DNA from: Flammula alnicola
Lineage: Eukaryota; Basidiomycota; Agaricomycetes; Agaricales; Strophariaceae
DNA length: 38,343 nucleotides
Assembly (NCBI GenBank): GCA_015499995.1
Contig: JADNRV010000403.1
Coordinates: 1-38,343, forward strand
Direction of reading: 5' to 3'
Positions 20,523-31,709 of the stretch are shown piece by piece. The notes beneath the pieces were generated by a model. It was given only the letters and a program-made list of their open reading frames with translations. It had not been told where the DNA came from and did not search any database. Position 1 is the stretch's first letter. Every line of letters begins with the position of its first letter. Made by a program: the position numbers and the translations under genes.

Positions 20523-22132
20523 ATGTTTAATGGCAGCGAGGACGAAGAGATCGTACAGCTGTATAAGCTAAATCTGATTCCTCTGTATGTTGTCCGTGAG
20601 TATTCAGAACTCTGTCAAGTGTGGATGCGTAAAACTCATCTTGCGTAGTTGCCGCCTTGGTCTGGGTTCTCCATGACTACTGTAGGTTCAACTTATCTAA
20701 ATGCTGCCTTCTTCGTCTCTAACCGCACACGTTAGTCGTTACGTTGGAGGATGAGGTACGTTAAGCTGCACCTTTCCACCATTTACCCTGTCACTTAGAG
20801 AAAATACTGTATAGGTCACCTACATGTGGGTTAGTACTCATGTCAACCATATATCCCGTGTTTTTTGGCATATCGTCCTTAGCGGCAGAAGCCAGGATTC
20901 GGCAAATTCATGTTCTTTTGGGTATGTTGTCTCCACCATGACTCCAGTTGGCTGGCTCATGTTGCGATATTAGATTCGCTATTATACGATCTTTCTTGTC
21001 GTTTTTGATACCCTTCAAATACACGGGTTTTCCATTCGAGGCGTACCCAGTCTTGCACTGTAAGATTGCACTATCTTAACTTACGAAGTCGGTTAAGCTG
21101 AGAAAGCTGGGTAGCTGTATTGCCGTGGATCCAACAACGCGGATAGCAGGTGCCATCAGTCTCTGGTCCGTCGAAATCATTATGCAGCTGCGTATCTACG
21201 CTCTCTTCAACCGCTCCAAGAGAGTGAGTGCATCCCTCAGTTTATTCCTGTACACGTGAAACTCATTGAAACAGGTTGCATTGTTCAACGGAATTCTCTT
21301 TGCTATTTCCATCGTTCTGTTTCTATGGATCATGGTGGTGAATGCGATCAACCGAAGTAAATTGATTGCCAATGTTATACATTGGCTCTCATCGGATGTC
21401 CTGCGATCAACGGCGGCAGTCAATGGGCACAGTGGATTCCCGGTGCGTCTCGACTTAAGTATCCCATCGCCACATCTCCGTTAATTATGCAACTATAGCG
21501 ACACTTTTTGAGCTCGTCCTCTTGGGCTTTGTGGTGTACAAGGGCGTTGTGTCTACTGCTGCAAAAACAAAGTTGAACGATAAGTCCTCACTTACAGCCG
21601 TTCTACTCTATGAGCATATTCTCTATTTCTTCGTGTATGTTTACTTCATTTCCACTTAATTTGGAAGGAAAGAAGAATGCTAATGATATTGTAGCGCCGC
21701 ATGTCTTTTGATCTTTAATAACTTGATGGTTGTGGTAAGTTGTATTTGCCAGCCTTCAGGTGATGCAACTACAATCTGATGACACAGGGTGCCACAAGGA
21801 TACCATGGTTTGGATTCGGGTATGTGTCATTTATAAAGATTTTTTTTCTCGCAACGTTTTGAAATTCGTGCAGCCCGTTTCATGCAGCAATAGGCATCGT
21901 GACTTCTCGCATGCTGATCCATCTCCGCAAATTCGCTCACAATAACCTCGAAGGAGGGCAGAACCTGAATTTACCGGAAATGAGGTCGCTGGAACCTATT
22001 TCGTTTGATCCTACGGACGGTGCGAGAGAAATCGTAGATTCAGATACGATCCGCTCTACAACAGTACCCCATGATCTGGAAAGCGCTCCTAGACTTTCAC
22101 TTAATAGTGGTGTGTCCAATTTTATCATTTAG
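20523..22132 (+). CDS. DUF6533-like integral membrane protein
   Basis: Twelve small exons: 20523-20595, 20649-20681, 20736-20755, 20815-20829, 20883-20921, 20974-21059, 21115-21223, 21275-21431, 21499-21634, 21695-21734, 21788-21819, 21874-22132. Together they make about 332 residues. The start VLHDYFVTLEDEVTYMW is the hallmark of the DUF6533 family, which is greatly expanded in Agaricomycetes. Hydrophobic segments follow (IRYYTIFLVVFDTLQI, AGAISLWSVEIIMQLRIYAL, VALFNGILFAISIVLFLWI, TLFELVLLGFVVYKG, YEHILYFFVAACLLIFNNL), consistent with about seven membrane spans. The hydrophilic C-tail starts near SRMLIHLRKFAHNN. The function of the family is unknown; its topology resembles seven-helix receptors. 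Exon 8 joins exon 9 in frame only with a weak donor (GTGGAT at 21432). The stronger nearby GTGCGT at 21443 shifts the frame, so this junction is uncertain. Confidence 0.82.
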
Positions 22133-23314
22133 TGAGTCCATTTCCAGCTTATCCTTTGTGTTATCAGTAGGATGGAACGAGCCAACCTGGACTCTCGCGT
22201 ATTGGCACGACATAGAGAACCCATCATGATCCTCATGCAGCACATCAATAACTTGGCGTTCTTAAGTCCTCTTAAGCCCTGTCCACGCCTCGACACCCTG
22301 GGGATACGACTTTTCAAGTTCAACTTGAAGTTGTGCCTAAAATATCGCTTCATCTTGAAGCCAGCAGCGACAGTCCCATTGTTCCACCAGCATGCCTCGT
22401 GCGCATATCGCATGACATCCCCCGCAGCTCCTCGCAACTATGCTCGCACACCTACATATGTCTATTCAGTGAGAAGATATGATTCGTGTTATAATTCATG
22501 AAGGAATAGATAAAGAAAGCTTCTTTGACAGAAGAACGAAGTAGGCCAGAGAGGATTGAGAATAATCATGATATCAGCTGTAACGCGGTAATGCGACCAT
22601 CGAGCCAAAGTCATCACGACTCTTCGTGTTTTGATAAACGAGCAAACGGCGAACCATGCCGGTCATCCTCGTACCCTCGTCTTATGAAATAAAATATACA
22701 CAACATAGGTGTGCACAAACTTCATTTGTAGGCATGGTACTGGCATGTACATGTACCAAACTGTGATGCAGAGTATGTATCTGATAGCAGGAAAAAGCTT
22801 ACAATCCATGGTCAAAAGACATGAAAGCGAGAAGAGACTACATAGGATGTGAGAAATAAATGTGAATGTGAATGTGCAGTGACAGGACATGAAATTGAAC
22901 GACCAATGCAGAAGTGAAACCAAAACAAGAATAACTGACCAACTAACTGACTAAAGCACACATTGAGTCCCGAGGAAAGATCAAGGATGATAAGGAAGCG
23001 AGCAGTACTACTACTAGAAAAACACAAAAGAAAATATAGTCCAGAGAAGTTACACGTGCAGGAATGACCGACCAGCGGACATCCTAGCCAAGGATGACCA
23101 GCAACGACACAGAGGATCGCGTAACAGGGGCCGATGGTAGTCAGCGTGCGATGCAATAGCGAGCACGCTTATCACGAACCAATAACCGATAACCTAGCAA
23201 AGGATAATCATACAACGCGAGCAATGTTCATGTATATAAATGTTCACGTCCACGAAAAAAAGAAAAAAAAACCAACGTCCAACACACAAACCCAAACCCA
23301 AACCCAAAACAAGC
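22133..23314. other. No recognised gene
   Basis: This is the region between the convergent 3' ends of the DUF6533-like gene and the minus-strand Ser/Pro-rich gene. A 109-codon plus-strand frame at 22172-22501 has no recognisable motif and no supported upstream exon. The right end is A-rich with repeated CCCAAACCCAAA. Confidence 0.4.
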
Positions 23315-24589
23315 TCACTCCGCATCCACCATCTCCTCCCTCGGCGAGTTCAGCGGACTACCCACAACCAGCTGCTCCTGCCCCGTCCCACCCGTCGTTG
23401 TCACTGTCGACCCAACAACAACATCCTCACTCTTCCGCCTCCCAACCCCAACCAACCCCAGGCCCAACCCAAGCCCCAAACTCCACCTTGGCCTCTTCTT
23501 CGCCAAGCTCGGCGGGACGGGCGGGTTCACCGGGGCCTTGAGCTTCGGGTGCGATAGCGTCGACACCGAAGACACGGACGATGATGGCGGTAGAGCCAGA
23601 GGCAGAGGTAGCTCGCCGGGCAGGTGCGCGGGGTACGTGAGCGTCAGATGCGAGGCGGAGAGCGATACCGAGGGCGAAGACGACGTCGATATCGGGGGAA
23701 AGGTGCTCCTCGATGCAAGCGTGGACGATGATGCGAGCGATATCGAGGCGCCGGACCCCGCGAAGAGAGAGGGCGATCGCAGCGGGCCGGTGCCGGTACT
23801 CAATGGGGGAGACCCTGAAACCGAGCCGCCAGACGATGAGGGGGTGGAGGCGTCGGGGAAGGGGTACTCGAACCGCGTGGAGTTGGTGGCGAAGGGCGTG
23901 CCGACGATCTGCGAGGAGGGCGAGTGCAGGATGAGGTCGGAGAGATCGGCGAGGGGAGGCATCGTGAGTTTGCTTAGTGGAGGAGCAGATACGGGTGTAG
24001 GATGGGATGGTGGAGTTGTTGGTGGTAGTGATGGATCGGCGGTGCTGGTGCTTGTGTTGGTGTTGGTAGTGGAAGTGGTGTTCGTCTTTGGCTGCTCGTC
24101 ACACGATATCAAGCCAGATAAGAGAGCCTGCGAATTGGTGTTGGTATTGGAAGCAGAGATCGTTGTCGGTTGCTCGCCGCGCGACATCAAGCTCGATACG
24201 TGAGGCTGCGAATGGATGCTATCTACGCCAACGCCAACGGGTGTAGGATCAAGTTCAACGTCGATTCTTGAGTCTTTCTGCGATGTCTATCAAAGTCCCT
24301 CAATACCAAGACTGGGTACACAGAAAGGAGGGAAGGTAAGAACAAAACGCACCTCATTCGTATCAGAAGGCTCTCTTAGCTGGATGACCGATTGGGAAGC
24401 AAGATCGACGACGACGTCCGGCTCCACTCTCGCATTCCCATCTCCAGGTGCCGCGCAGCTGCTCGTGCTATCAGCGGTATCTCCACTTCCGCTTTCGCCT
24501 TCGCTTGGGGCCGCTGTAGCCGTACGCGCGTCCAGTTCAACGTTTTCTCCTTTGTGCTCCTCGACTACTTTGGCAGTGTCCATTGGCAT
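23315..24589 (-). CDS. Ser/Pro/Thr-rich, probably disordered protein
   Basis: Two exons, complement(23315-24286, 24353-24589), with a 66-bp intron whose donor is GTGCGT, give about 402 residues from MPMDTAKVV (or two fewer from the next Met). The N-terminus is acidic with EHKGENVELDARTATAAPSE. The middle is an Asn/Thr/Ser-rich stretch (NTTSTTNTNTSTSTADPS) followed by long Ser/Pro runs. Near the C-terminus are a basic KKRPRWSLGLGLGLGLVGVG and RRKSED. There is no globular domain, signal peptide or clear membrane segment. The composition suggests an intrinsically disordered regulatory or scaffold protein, but no function can be given. The long plus-strand frame opposite it is a shadow of the GC-rich biased sequence. 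Confidence 0.65.
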
Positions 24590-27051
24590 TGGAGGACGAG
24601 TGCTCCTCACAGAGGACTTATAGCAAAAGAGAAGAAAAAAGGCCGACGGGGCTTTGCGGCTCGAGGGAGTGCCGCCACGTGCCAGAATGTTCGATGCGAT
24701 GCGACGCCAGTGCAAGCCGTCAGTCTGAAATCTTACAGATATCACCACGTGGTACATAGGTTCCACGGAGCATCACGGAAAAGAAGGAAGAAAGCAAAAC
24801 ACAATACAGGAACTTGAAGAACAGCCCCCTCAAAGATGCTGGCCGATCAAGGGATGCGGGTTCGTAAGGTTTTAATGGAGCGGAGGAAGTCGAGGATGGG
24901 GTTTGGTGAGCACCGTGAAAACAGAGTTCTCACTCTTAGCCAGTATTCACGAGGCGGTGAAAGAGGGAGCCAGACAGTCGGACGAGGTGTGCCTCGAGGA
25001 AAGAAAAAAGATCATCCATCCCGTAAGAACACCAATAGACAGACAAGAGAAAGGGAAACATCCCAGGGAACGAAACTCTCTCATCCCTCACGAAAAGCCC
25101 GTGCTTCCTGGCTAGAGATCCGCGCTGTGGCTGCACACTCGTCTCCTACGCGTCGTCGAAAACGATGAATCCTCCCACCATCGCGAAAAGCCGGGGAGGA
25201 CTGGGACTCGGCACGAGAGGAGGTCGCCGGATGCGGTGCACACCGTGAAGCCTGTTGCAAATTCCGTTCTGGGGCATTCTCGTACGGCATCGGGCGATTA
25301 CAGGGTGACGACGTAGCTTATGGCGTAGACAACGCGTTAACGATGGGGGGCGACATTCTCTTCGGAGGATGGATCATCGAGAAGACTGGGGTGTATGTGG
25401 TGGAGATGGTGGAGGCCAAAAAGAAAGAGGAATGATATATCGATAGTGCATAAGGTCTGGGCGACTCTAGACTGCTGACGTCATCTGCTTTGACGCTCAG
25501 AACTTCGTGCATGGAGACCATGGGACCGCATGAGAGCGTTGAGCCTGCGCTGCGTCCGGGTTGCGCCCCCGGCATTTTCATGTCCATGTAGCATGGTTGT
25601 ATATTTAATTCTAGGTGAGCCAAACTTCAGTTACTTACATCTTGTTTATAACTGACTGAGTGGTTCATTTTCTGCCTGAATAGATATATATTTATTCTCT
25701 GGGGCCTCAATGGCGTCTACCCAGGCCTTTATATAGTAGCGCGGGGCTCTAGCGTTCTGGCGGGAGGCAGAGCCATCGGCGTTTCCCGCCGTGGTTTGAT
25801 GGTGTGCTGCACGGCATACTCTCTGCTGTGCAGAATACCCCTTAAAATAGGTCAGCAGTTCGCGTTCAAGAGCGCATGCATGCATAATTTAGGATGATCG
25901 CACATTGCAACGTGAGCATGTCGCGGCGCAGGATGCAGTGGCCGCTATTTAGAGGCCAACAATCATGTTCCCGAGGTTAGTGTTGAATTGATGGTTAGAT
26001 GATGTTTTTTGCGAAGATACAGTTTATAGACACTATAGCAGCCAGTCTTACAGATCAAGTACGTCGACTCATTCCCTAAAGGATATCAGTCATGTCCGAT
26101 ATCGAGCGTCGATCTCGAAGCTGTCTCGGAGTATTCGACATGTCCGACGCTCATGCTACGACGCTCATGCTACGACGCTCATGTGGAGCTCATTCTGTTG
26201 CTGTCACACACCTCTCTGTCATCCCGTACTTACATATGGGGTATGGAATGTCTTTCCCCACTCATTCTGGTGGCATCTTCCGAGTATAAGACAGTCTTTT
26301 GAGGTCCGCTGGTTGCTGTTTTGTAAAGTATCGGGGACGCACATATTTTGATTGTTTCTCTCTAGCTGCGTTCCCACCTAGTTGCCTTTGAGAATGTTGC
26401 GCCTCGTTTACACAGGAAAATCAGTCTATTCGGACTTGATGATCGTCCGTAGTCCGGGAAAACTTTCTAGTCGAGCTTCAAACAGATTTCTCCCGTTCTC
26501 TCTCGCTCAACATTCTGAAGTTCGGCGGCTGATTCGCTAGACACATCTATTTCAGTATTAACAACCGCAGCGTGGTAACATTGGCTTCTACTCGTATGTT
26601 GATGAACTTTGTTAGTTTTAGGATCAACAACGGTTGATCAAACATGTCGGGTCAGCGAATCAGGTTATGGGCTGATAACGAGGGCGTACATAGTTCGAAC
26701 GTGCGTCGCTATTCTTATACTTTGGAGCATCGATGATTGGTCTGATTTTGAGGCAGGAGTTCCTCGAGGCTGCATCTGGACTTGAAGTCCCATTAACTGC
26801 TGAGTTTATCCAGCAATCAGACCACGGTCCCACCAGATTATGGAGACTTGGGTCCTTAGTCCTGGGTAGATGCCTTCCAGGGATTAACTCGGCCATAACC
26901 TCGCACGGAGGGCTCAAAGCGCGAAAAGCAGTTGATCCAATTTTGATTACAAACATGTCGCGACTCGCTAATAAAGTACAGTACAGTATAATATGTTAGG
27001 CACCGCTACGGAGTAAATTCAAGCATCCATACGGGTGACGTATCGCTTGTC
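24590..27051. other. Gene-poor stretch
   Basis: About 2.5 kb lack a convincing gene. Isolated frames include an 80-codon minus-strand frame at 25646-25885 (ending in an ENKYISIQAENE-type tail) and a 98-codon minus frame at 26660-26956. Both lack recognisable motifs and exon partners. The 24590-24900 part is the likely promoter of the Ser/Pro-rich gene. Confidence 0.4.
26145..26184. repeat. 14-bp minisatellite, 2.8 copies
   Basis: CGACGCTCATGCTA is repeated head to tail just under three times. Confidence 0.85.
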
Positions 27052-29007
27052 TCACACAACGCTGGTGACGGTGGTCTTGTGGATGGTCAATGATATCTGC
27101 TTGTCATTTTGCGATTCATCGTCGCGAGGCTGAAGTCGATTTCCTCGTCAGCTGTTTGTCATAAAGACATAGGCATAAATACATACCTTGACATCCAACG
27201 TCGTGCTTTGACTCCGTGCGAACATAGATGCTTGCTTGGTGCTCCTATGTGAGGTGTTCATCCCCGAAAGTTCTAGGGATGTAGCCATAACATGGCCCGC
27301 GGTTACGGAATGCCTTGAGTTAAGACTGGGGAAAATATATGAGCTGGATGCTAAGCGCTATACTACTGACTTACGTTGCCAGCATAGAATTAGTATATAC
27401 TATATAAATTTTAAATCGTCGGCCTCGAATACAAGATATCAATGAAACCCGACTTACAGTTTCCGATACACTGATAAATTGACAAGTATATCAGGTTATT
27501 CCCTTGAACAGTTCCCTGCAGTAAGCTCAGTAATAACCCGAGTCACATAACTCTTGAATGAACGCACAAAGATGAGGCAAAGGATGTCGGCCACGCTGTG
27601 CGGCAATACATGAGTATTGAATGAGATATCTCGCATTATTTCTCACCTCGTTACCGTCCCATTATTGATAGCATATACGACCAATCTGTTGATCAAGATA
27701 TCTGTGCTGTAGGGGACTGTCAGACTTCTGGCTAGTTACAGAGGTTGTATATTGTCATACCTTTTAATGCCTGTCCTGCTGAAGTGCAAATAAAAGGACA
27801 GACTACCAGCAATGATGACATCAATAGCCGTCGAGAGCGAAAGAGAGACGTCTTGGGGAACCTGGGGTGAATTCGAGGAGTTAGACGCAAACGGTGAACT
27901 AAACTAAGAATATTTACGACGATCTCTGGTAACGTATGGAAGTCCTGAAACAATTGCAGCTTTAAACTGATAAGGGTTCAAGAAACATTCGTTAAACAGA
28001 AATTTTATAGAGTGAACGTAACTCACGCCATGATTGGAACAGCTGGAAGGCCATTCTTTCAGTTTTGAGGCATATAGTAGTAGTTAAAACTTACAAAATC
28101 CAGCACCTGTGGGCATTCCATTTATCAAGCTCAAGCTACTCCTCTGCGTACATCTTGAAAGGGCTTACCGAAGCGAGCCAACTCCAGCAGGACCTGCGGC
28201 GTGAAATTAGAAGTCTGTAATTATGCAATAGATATATACGATAAAGAACTCACTAGGAAGGCAGCGAGAATGACGTTTTTCCGACTCACTGTATTGGGTG
28301 AGATGACAAGAGCGAGACCAAAGGGTTGGAGGAATATTCACCTAGATAAATTCGCCATATGAAGAATAAATGAACAATTGCTGTGATTAAATCCTAATGT
28401 CTTTCAGCTAGGTCAAGGTCATTCGCGGAATGAAAATGACTGACTGTGACTATCAAGACCGCCTGAAGGGAGGATTGGTATGAGTGAGCATTGAAAGCCT
28501 AGTTGTCAAACATACCGCGGCGCTCCTGATATGTCATAGCGTATGTCAGAATCTAAGCCACAATTGAGGATATTGAACGCACCAAGTTGCCTTTGCCAGC
28601 GCGGTCGGGTTGGCATAGTTCAAAATAACATAGAAATAAATTGCATGAATACTGAATGCCGAATGGAGCGTTTCCAAAACACTTTCAATGACTGTTAGCG
28701 AACTCGAGATTGCGTCGAGAAGGCGAACAATGTTACACGAGAACTACAACCTAATGAAAGCAGTTAGGTGAAAGTCCACTGTGTAAATAAGAATGCAACT
28801 CCCCGAGCTTTTGATCACAACACCGTCAGAATAGTTTTGAAAGTAGCGCCATGTCTGGATGCACGTGATCCCATATAGCCTGGACGTGAGACACAGCCTG
28901 AATAAGAACTTGAAGCGCAACAGATGGGAAGAAATCACTTACACAGCGGAGACTACTGTGCCAATCAGGAGCGCACCGAAGGTGTTGTTCAAGTCGAGAG
29001 AAGGCAT
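27052..29007 (-). CDS. DUF6534-like integral membrane protein
   Basis: A multi-exon minus-strand gene runs from the ATG at 29007 to the TGA at 27052-27054. The start MPSLDLNNTFGALLIGTVVS followed by LYGITCIQTWRYFQNYSD is the signature of the DUF6534 family, which is large in Agaricomycetes. Later exons give LETLHSAFSIHAIYFYVILN, YANPTALAKATW, LSRKNVILAAFL, LFQDFHTLPEIVVNI, AIDVIIAGSLSFYLHFSRTG, DILINRLVVYAINNGTVTS, and a tail with MLATLNSRHS and ISLTIHKTTVTSVV. About seven hydrophobic segments fit the family; function is unknown. First exons: 28943-29007 and about 28824-28879. Borders near 28690-28830 and 27440-27570 are not fully resolved, so a small frame break cannot be excluded. Intron density is similar to the DUF6533-like gene. 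Confidence 0.78.
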
Positions 29008-29969
29008 CTCATGTCATGGGAGTGCGACGAACAGCTGCTCTGTTAAATACTACCCAGGAGAGCTGTCGAGGACGCTTGGGGATGTCATTGATCAAACTGT
29101 CAACAAAGGATGACGGGTTTCACGTCCACTGCCGCTACATCCAGCGGATTCCAGCCTGGGGATTTGGTTTACATGGTATCGGATTTTGAATAGTAAGCTT
29201 GATATCAGAGATGTAGACAGACGTCAACGCCGTAAAAGAGGGATTGTATGAACGGGGATTTTTTGGTGTCTGGTATCTCATTGTGCAAAAGTAGCGGTGA
29301 TTAAGTTTAGGACACCATGGTCTCCCTCTTCGGAAGTATCGCTCCACGCGTAAGTACAGATACCTTGTTGAATGGACGAATAAGAATAGTTGTCGTGCGA
29401 ACAAACGATAAGATCTTTCGGGAATCTGCAGCTGCGCAATTGTGTTCCAGACATGGCATGTCCCCAGTGAGTTCCGACTTCAACACTCTCCTTCAACACT
29501 CTCTATGCATCCCATGACTATTTAGGACACTTAGAAGTAGTTCGATCGAGTACTTGGTATGGCGACCCCTCCGCACTCACATCGGACAGCGCTCAGCGCT
29601 CAACGTTCAACGTTCAACGTTCAACATCCGAGGAAGCGGCTACTAGTAACCGATAGAATCTGCATATATATAGAGCGTCACTCATGGTCACTAAATATGG
29701 TTGAATAAGGTCATTCAGTACTCTTTAAGTCCTGCCTGCACGAGGTTGCACTGAGAAAGCGGTCGGATTCCATGGAGAGCTACTAAAGTTAGAAATATCT
29801 GGACACCTGGCCACGCATCTTGTTGATCGAAGAGTGATGCCTTTTCTCCTTAATATTCAATCCCTGACAGGTATTTAAATAATGATCCTCTGATATGCTT
29901 TGTTAAGATTTCGGCCAGGCATATATTAGTTCATTCTGAACCATTTTGTAGATGTTGTGCAGTAAAGGG
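29008..29969. other. Intergenic region, nothing recognised
   Basis: This lies between the start of the DUF6534-like gene and the 3' end of the alpha/beta hydrolase. Only short frames occur, with one small tandem repeat at 29601-29625. Confidence 0.45.
29601..29625. repeat. 7-bp tandem repeat
   Basis: CAACGTT is repeated about three and a half times. Confidence 0.8.
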
Positions 29970-31346
29970 CTATAACTTTGCGCCAACATTATTGAACATC
30001 TTGTAGAGAGCATCTGCCAGTTTTTCGGGCTGCTCTTGAACGACCTATTTGTCTGTCAGTAAATGGTAAAAATTCCGGAGCGAGAGTCATTACCAAGTGA
30101 CCAGCTCCCTTTATCCTTACAACAGAGGCCGCATTTCTTCCGGCGCTAGAGTCATACATGGCATCTTGTACTTCCCGAGAACTTTGGGAAGAAATCAATA
30201 TACGCCTTGGGGGACGCAGGTAGACCGGTAAAATACTCACAACATATCATTACGCGCACCAAATGCGAAGTGGACTGGAATGGTGGCACAAATGTTGGCC
30301 AGGTGGTTGAGAGCCTCGACAGAGTGGTGGATATTCTCGAAGCCTGCCCCTTCGTCGGACGGTTTGCACATGAGAGTGACTCCGGTTTTATCAGGAAGAA
30401 ATGGTGTGGGTAAAGGACGGAGTCCGTGCTCCTGCCAGTGACAAGTGAATTAGCGGACAGCCACACATGCTTGAATGATGTGGAACGTACCAGGAATATA
30501 GAAAGTATCCGAGGATCCCATCCGCTGTAAGGAGGGGTAGATTTGAAGAATTCGCGAGCATCATCCTTGCTCTTCCAAGTGGAAATACGTTTACGATTAG
30601 TTTTCTCTACAATGCGGTACATGGGAGTCATCTTGTTCTTCGTCTCTGATGTGAATAAAGGAGGGTCGACCAATATCAGCATACTAAAAGGGTTGTCCCC
30701 TGGAGTACCGAATGTTGCGGCGGCAAGAACACTGGAATATTACTGTAAGATAAGAAATGGTCAAAGCAAGAGCGATATTGTGCATACGAAGCAATAGCGC
30801 CTGCAGAGTGGCCAATCAAGGCAACTTTTTGTACTTCGTTATCAATGACACCAAGGAGTCCAGACTCGTAGAGCTTGATTATCGCATCTGCGTAGAAATG
30901 AATATCTAATGCAAAAATGTCGTCAATGGACTTGAGCACTAGATAAAGTAAGTGCAAGCGCACACGCACCTAAAATCCCTGGACGTCGCAACAATATTTC
31001 GTCGTTCAACGGCGCAGCCGCTCCATGAGTTTGGCAATCTATAGCCCAGCATTCCAAGATCTTGGAACTACGGTTGGTCTCTCGGTTGGGCTGGTCGTTC
31101 ATGAAGAGGCGCTCGATTATCGGCTCCCATAGTTCTTTCACTATTCGCAATCAGTAAAACGAAAGATGCAAGCAGATATGCCTCACAAAATCCAGTGCCA
31201 TGTGTAAACATAAGAATGTACCCGCTGTCGTTAACATAGCGAGCCACGTTTTTTGGTATGTAGCGTTTCGCGGTGGCCTTCATAATAGCATGCGCTGGAC
31301 CGGTGTCCAGCACAAACTGAGTAATAATGAAGGCCTCGGAAGACAT
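29970..31346 (-). CDS. Alpha/beta hydrolase fold protein
   Basis: Seven exons on the complement (31187-31346, 30970-31140, 30788-30905, 30491-30731, 30241-30431, 30094-30181, 29970-30044) join cleanly to 347 residues. The oxyanion-type motif FTHGTG is near residue 47. The nucleophile elbow IGHSAGA has Ser at about 144. An acid candidate lies in FAFGARNDM, and the His is in the late GAGHLVVQEQPEKL. That order (Ser, Asp, His) is the usual catalytic triad. A WAIDCQTHG segment and ILVDPPLF are typical of a fungal alpha/beta hydrolase-1 family. The substrate is unknown; esterase, lipase or thioesterase activity is possible. There is no signal peptide, so it is likely intracellular. The start at 31346 (MSSEAFII) fits family length better than the Met nine codons upstream. 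It appears intact. Confidence 0.85.
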
Positions 31347-31709
31347 GATAATGTTCTTGGAAACTGGCGTCAAGGCGGTTTTCAGTACGGTTCCATCTGC
31401 AGTGAAAGAATGGAGGCTCCTCCTGTAAGCGTTTATAATACCTTGGTGTTATTATCTCTTCCATAGAAGCACGAATTTCGGATGCTTGTTTAAATAAACG
31501 TTTCAAGAGCCCAGAGCGTACTCGTGGTTCGGAAACAGATCGCCGTGCTTCCCGACAGAAGATCTTCGATACCTCGGGGAGGATTCTACCTTAAGAACGA
31601 TCCGCTCTCATCGTGTCGGCCGTTATTCAGGTATATTTGGATGTGAGATTAGGGAGCATCATCCTCAAGAGTCGGCAGCATTTAATTATTTACTGATGGC
31701 GTGTCAATC
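31347..31709. other. Intergenic region
   Basis: Promoter region of the hydrolase gene and 3' end of GPI13, which are transcribed in the same direction. No further gene is seen. Confidence 0.5.

Noticed and set aside
23538..24203. 221-codon plus-strand frame
   Set aside because: It is antisense to the Ser/Pro-rich gene, which has an in-frame second exon and a proper intron; the opposite frame arises from compositional bias.
25646..25885. 80-codon minus-strand frame as a gene
   Set aside because: There is no partner exon, no motif and no supporting context.
30939..30969. A 31-bp intron in the alpha/beta hydrolase
   Set aside because: Too short to be spliced; using the next acceptor gives a 64-bp intron and a better family match (GIL followed by DIHFYADA).
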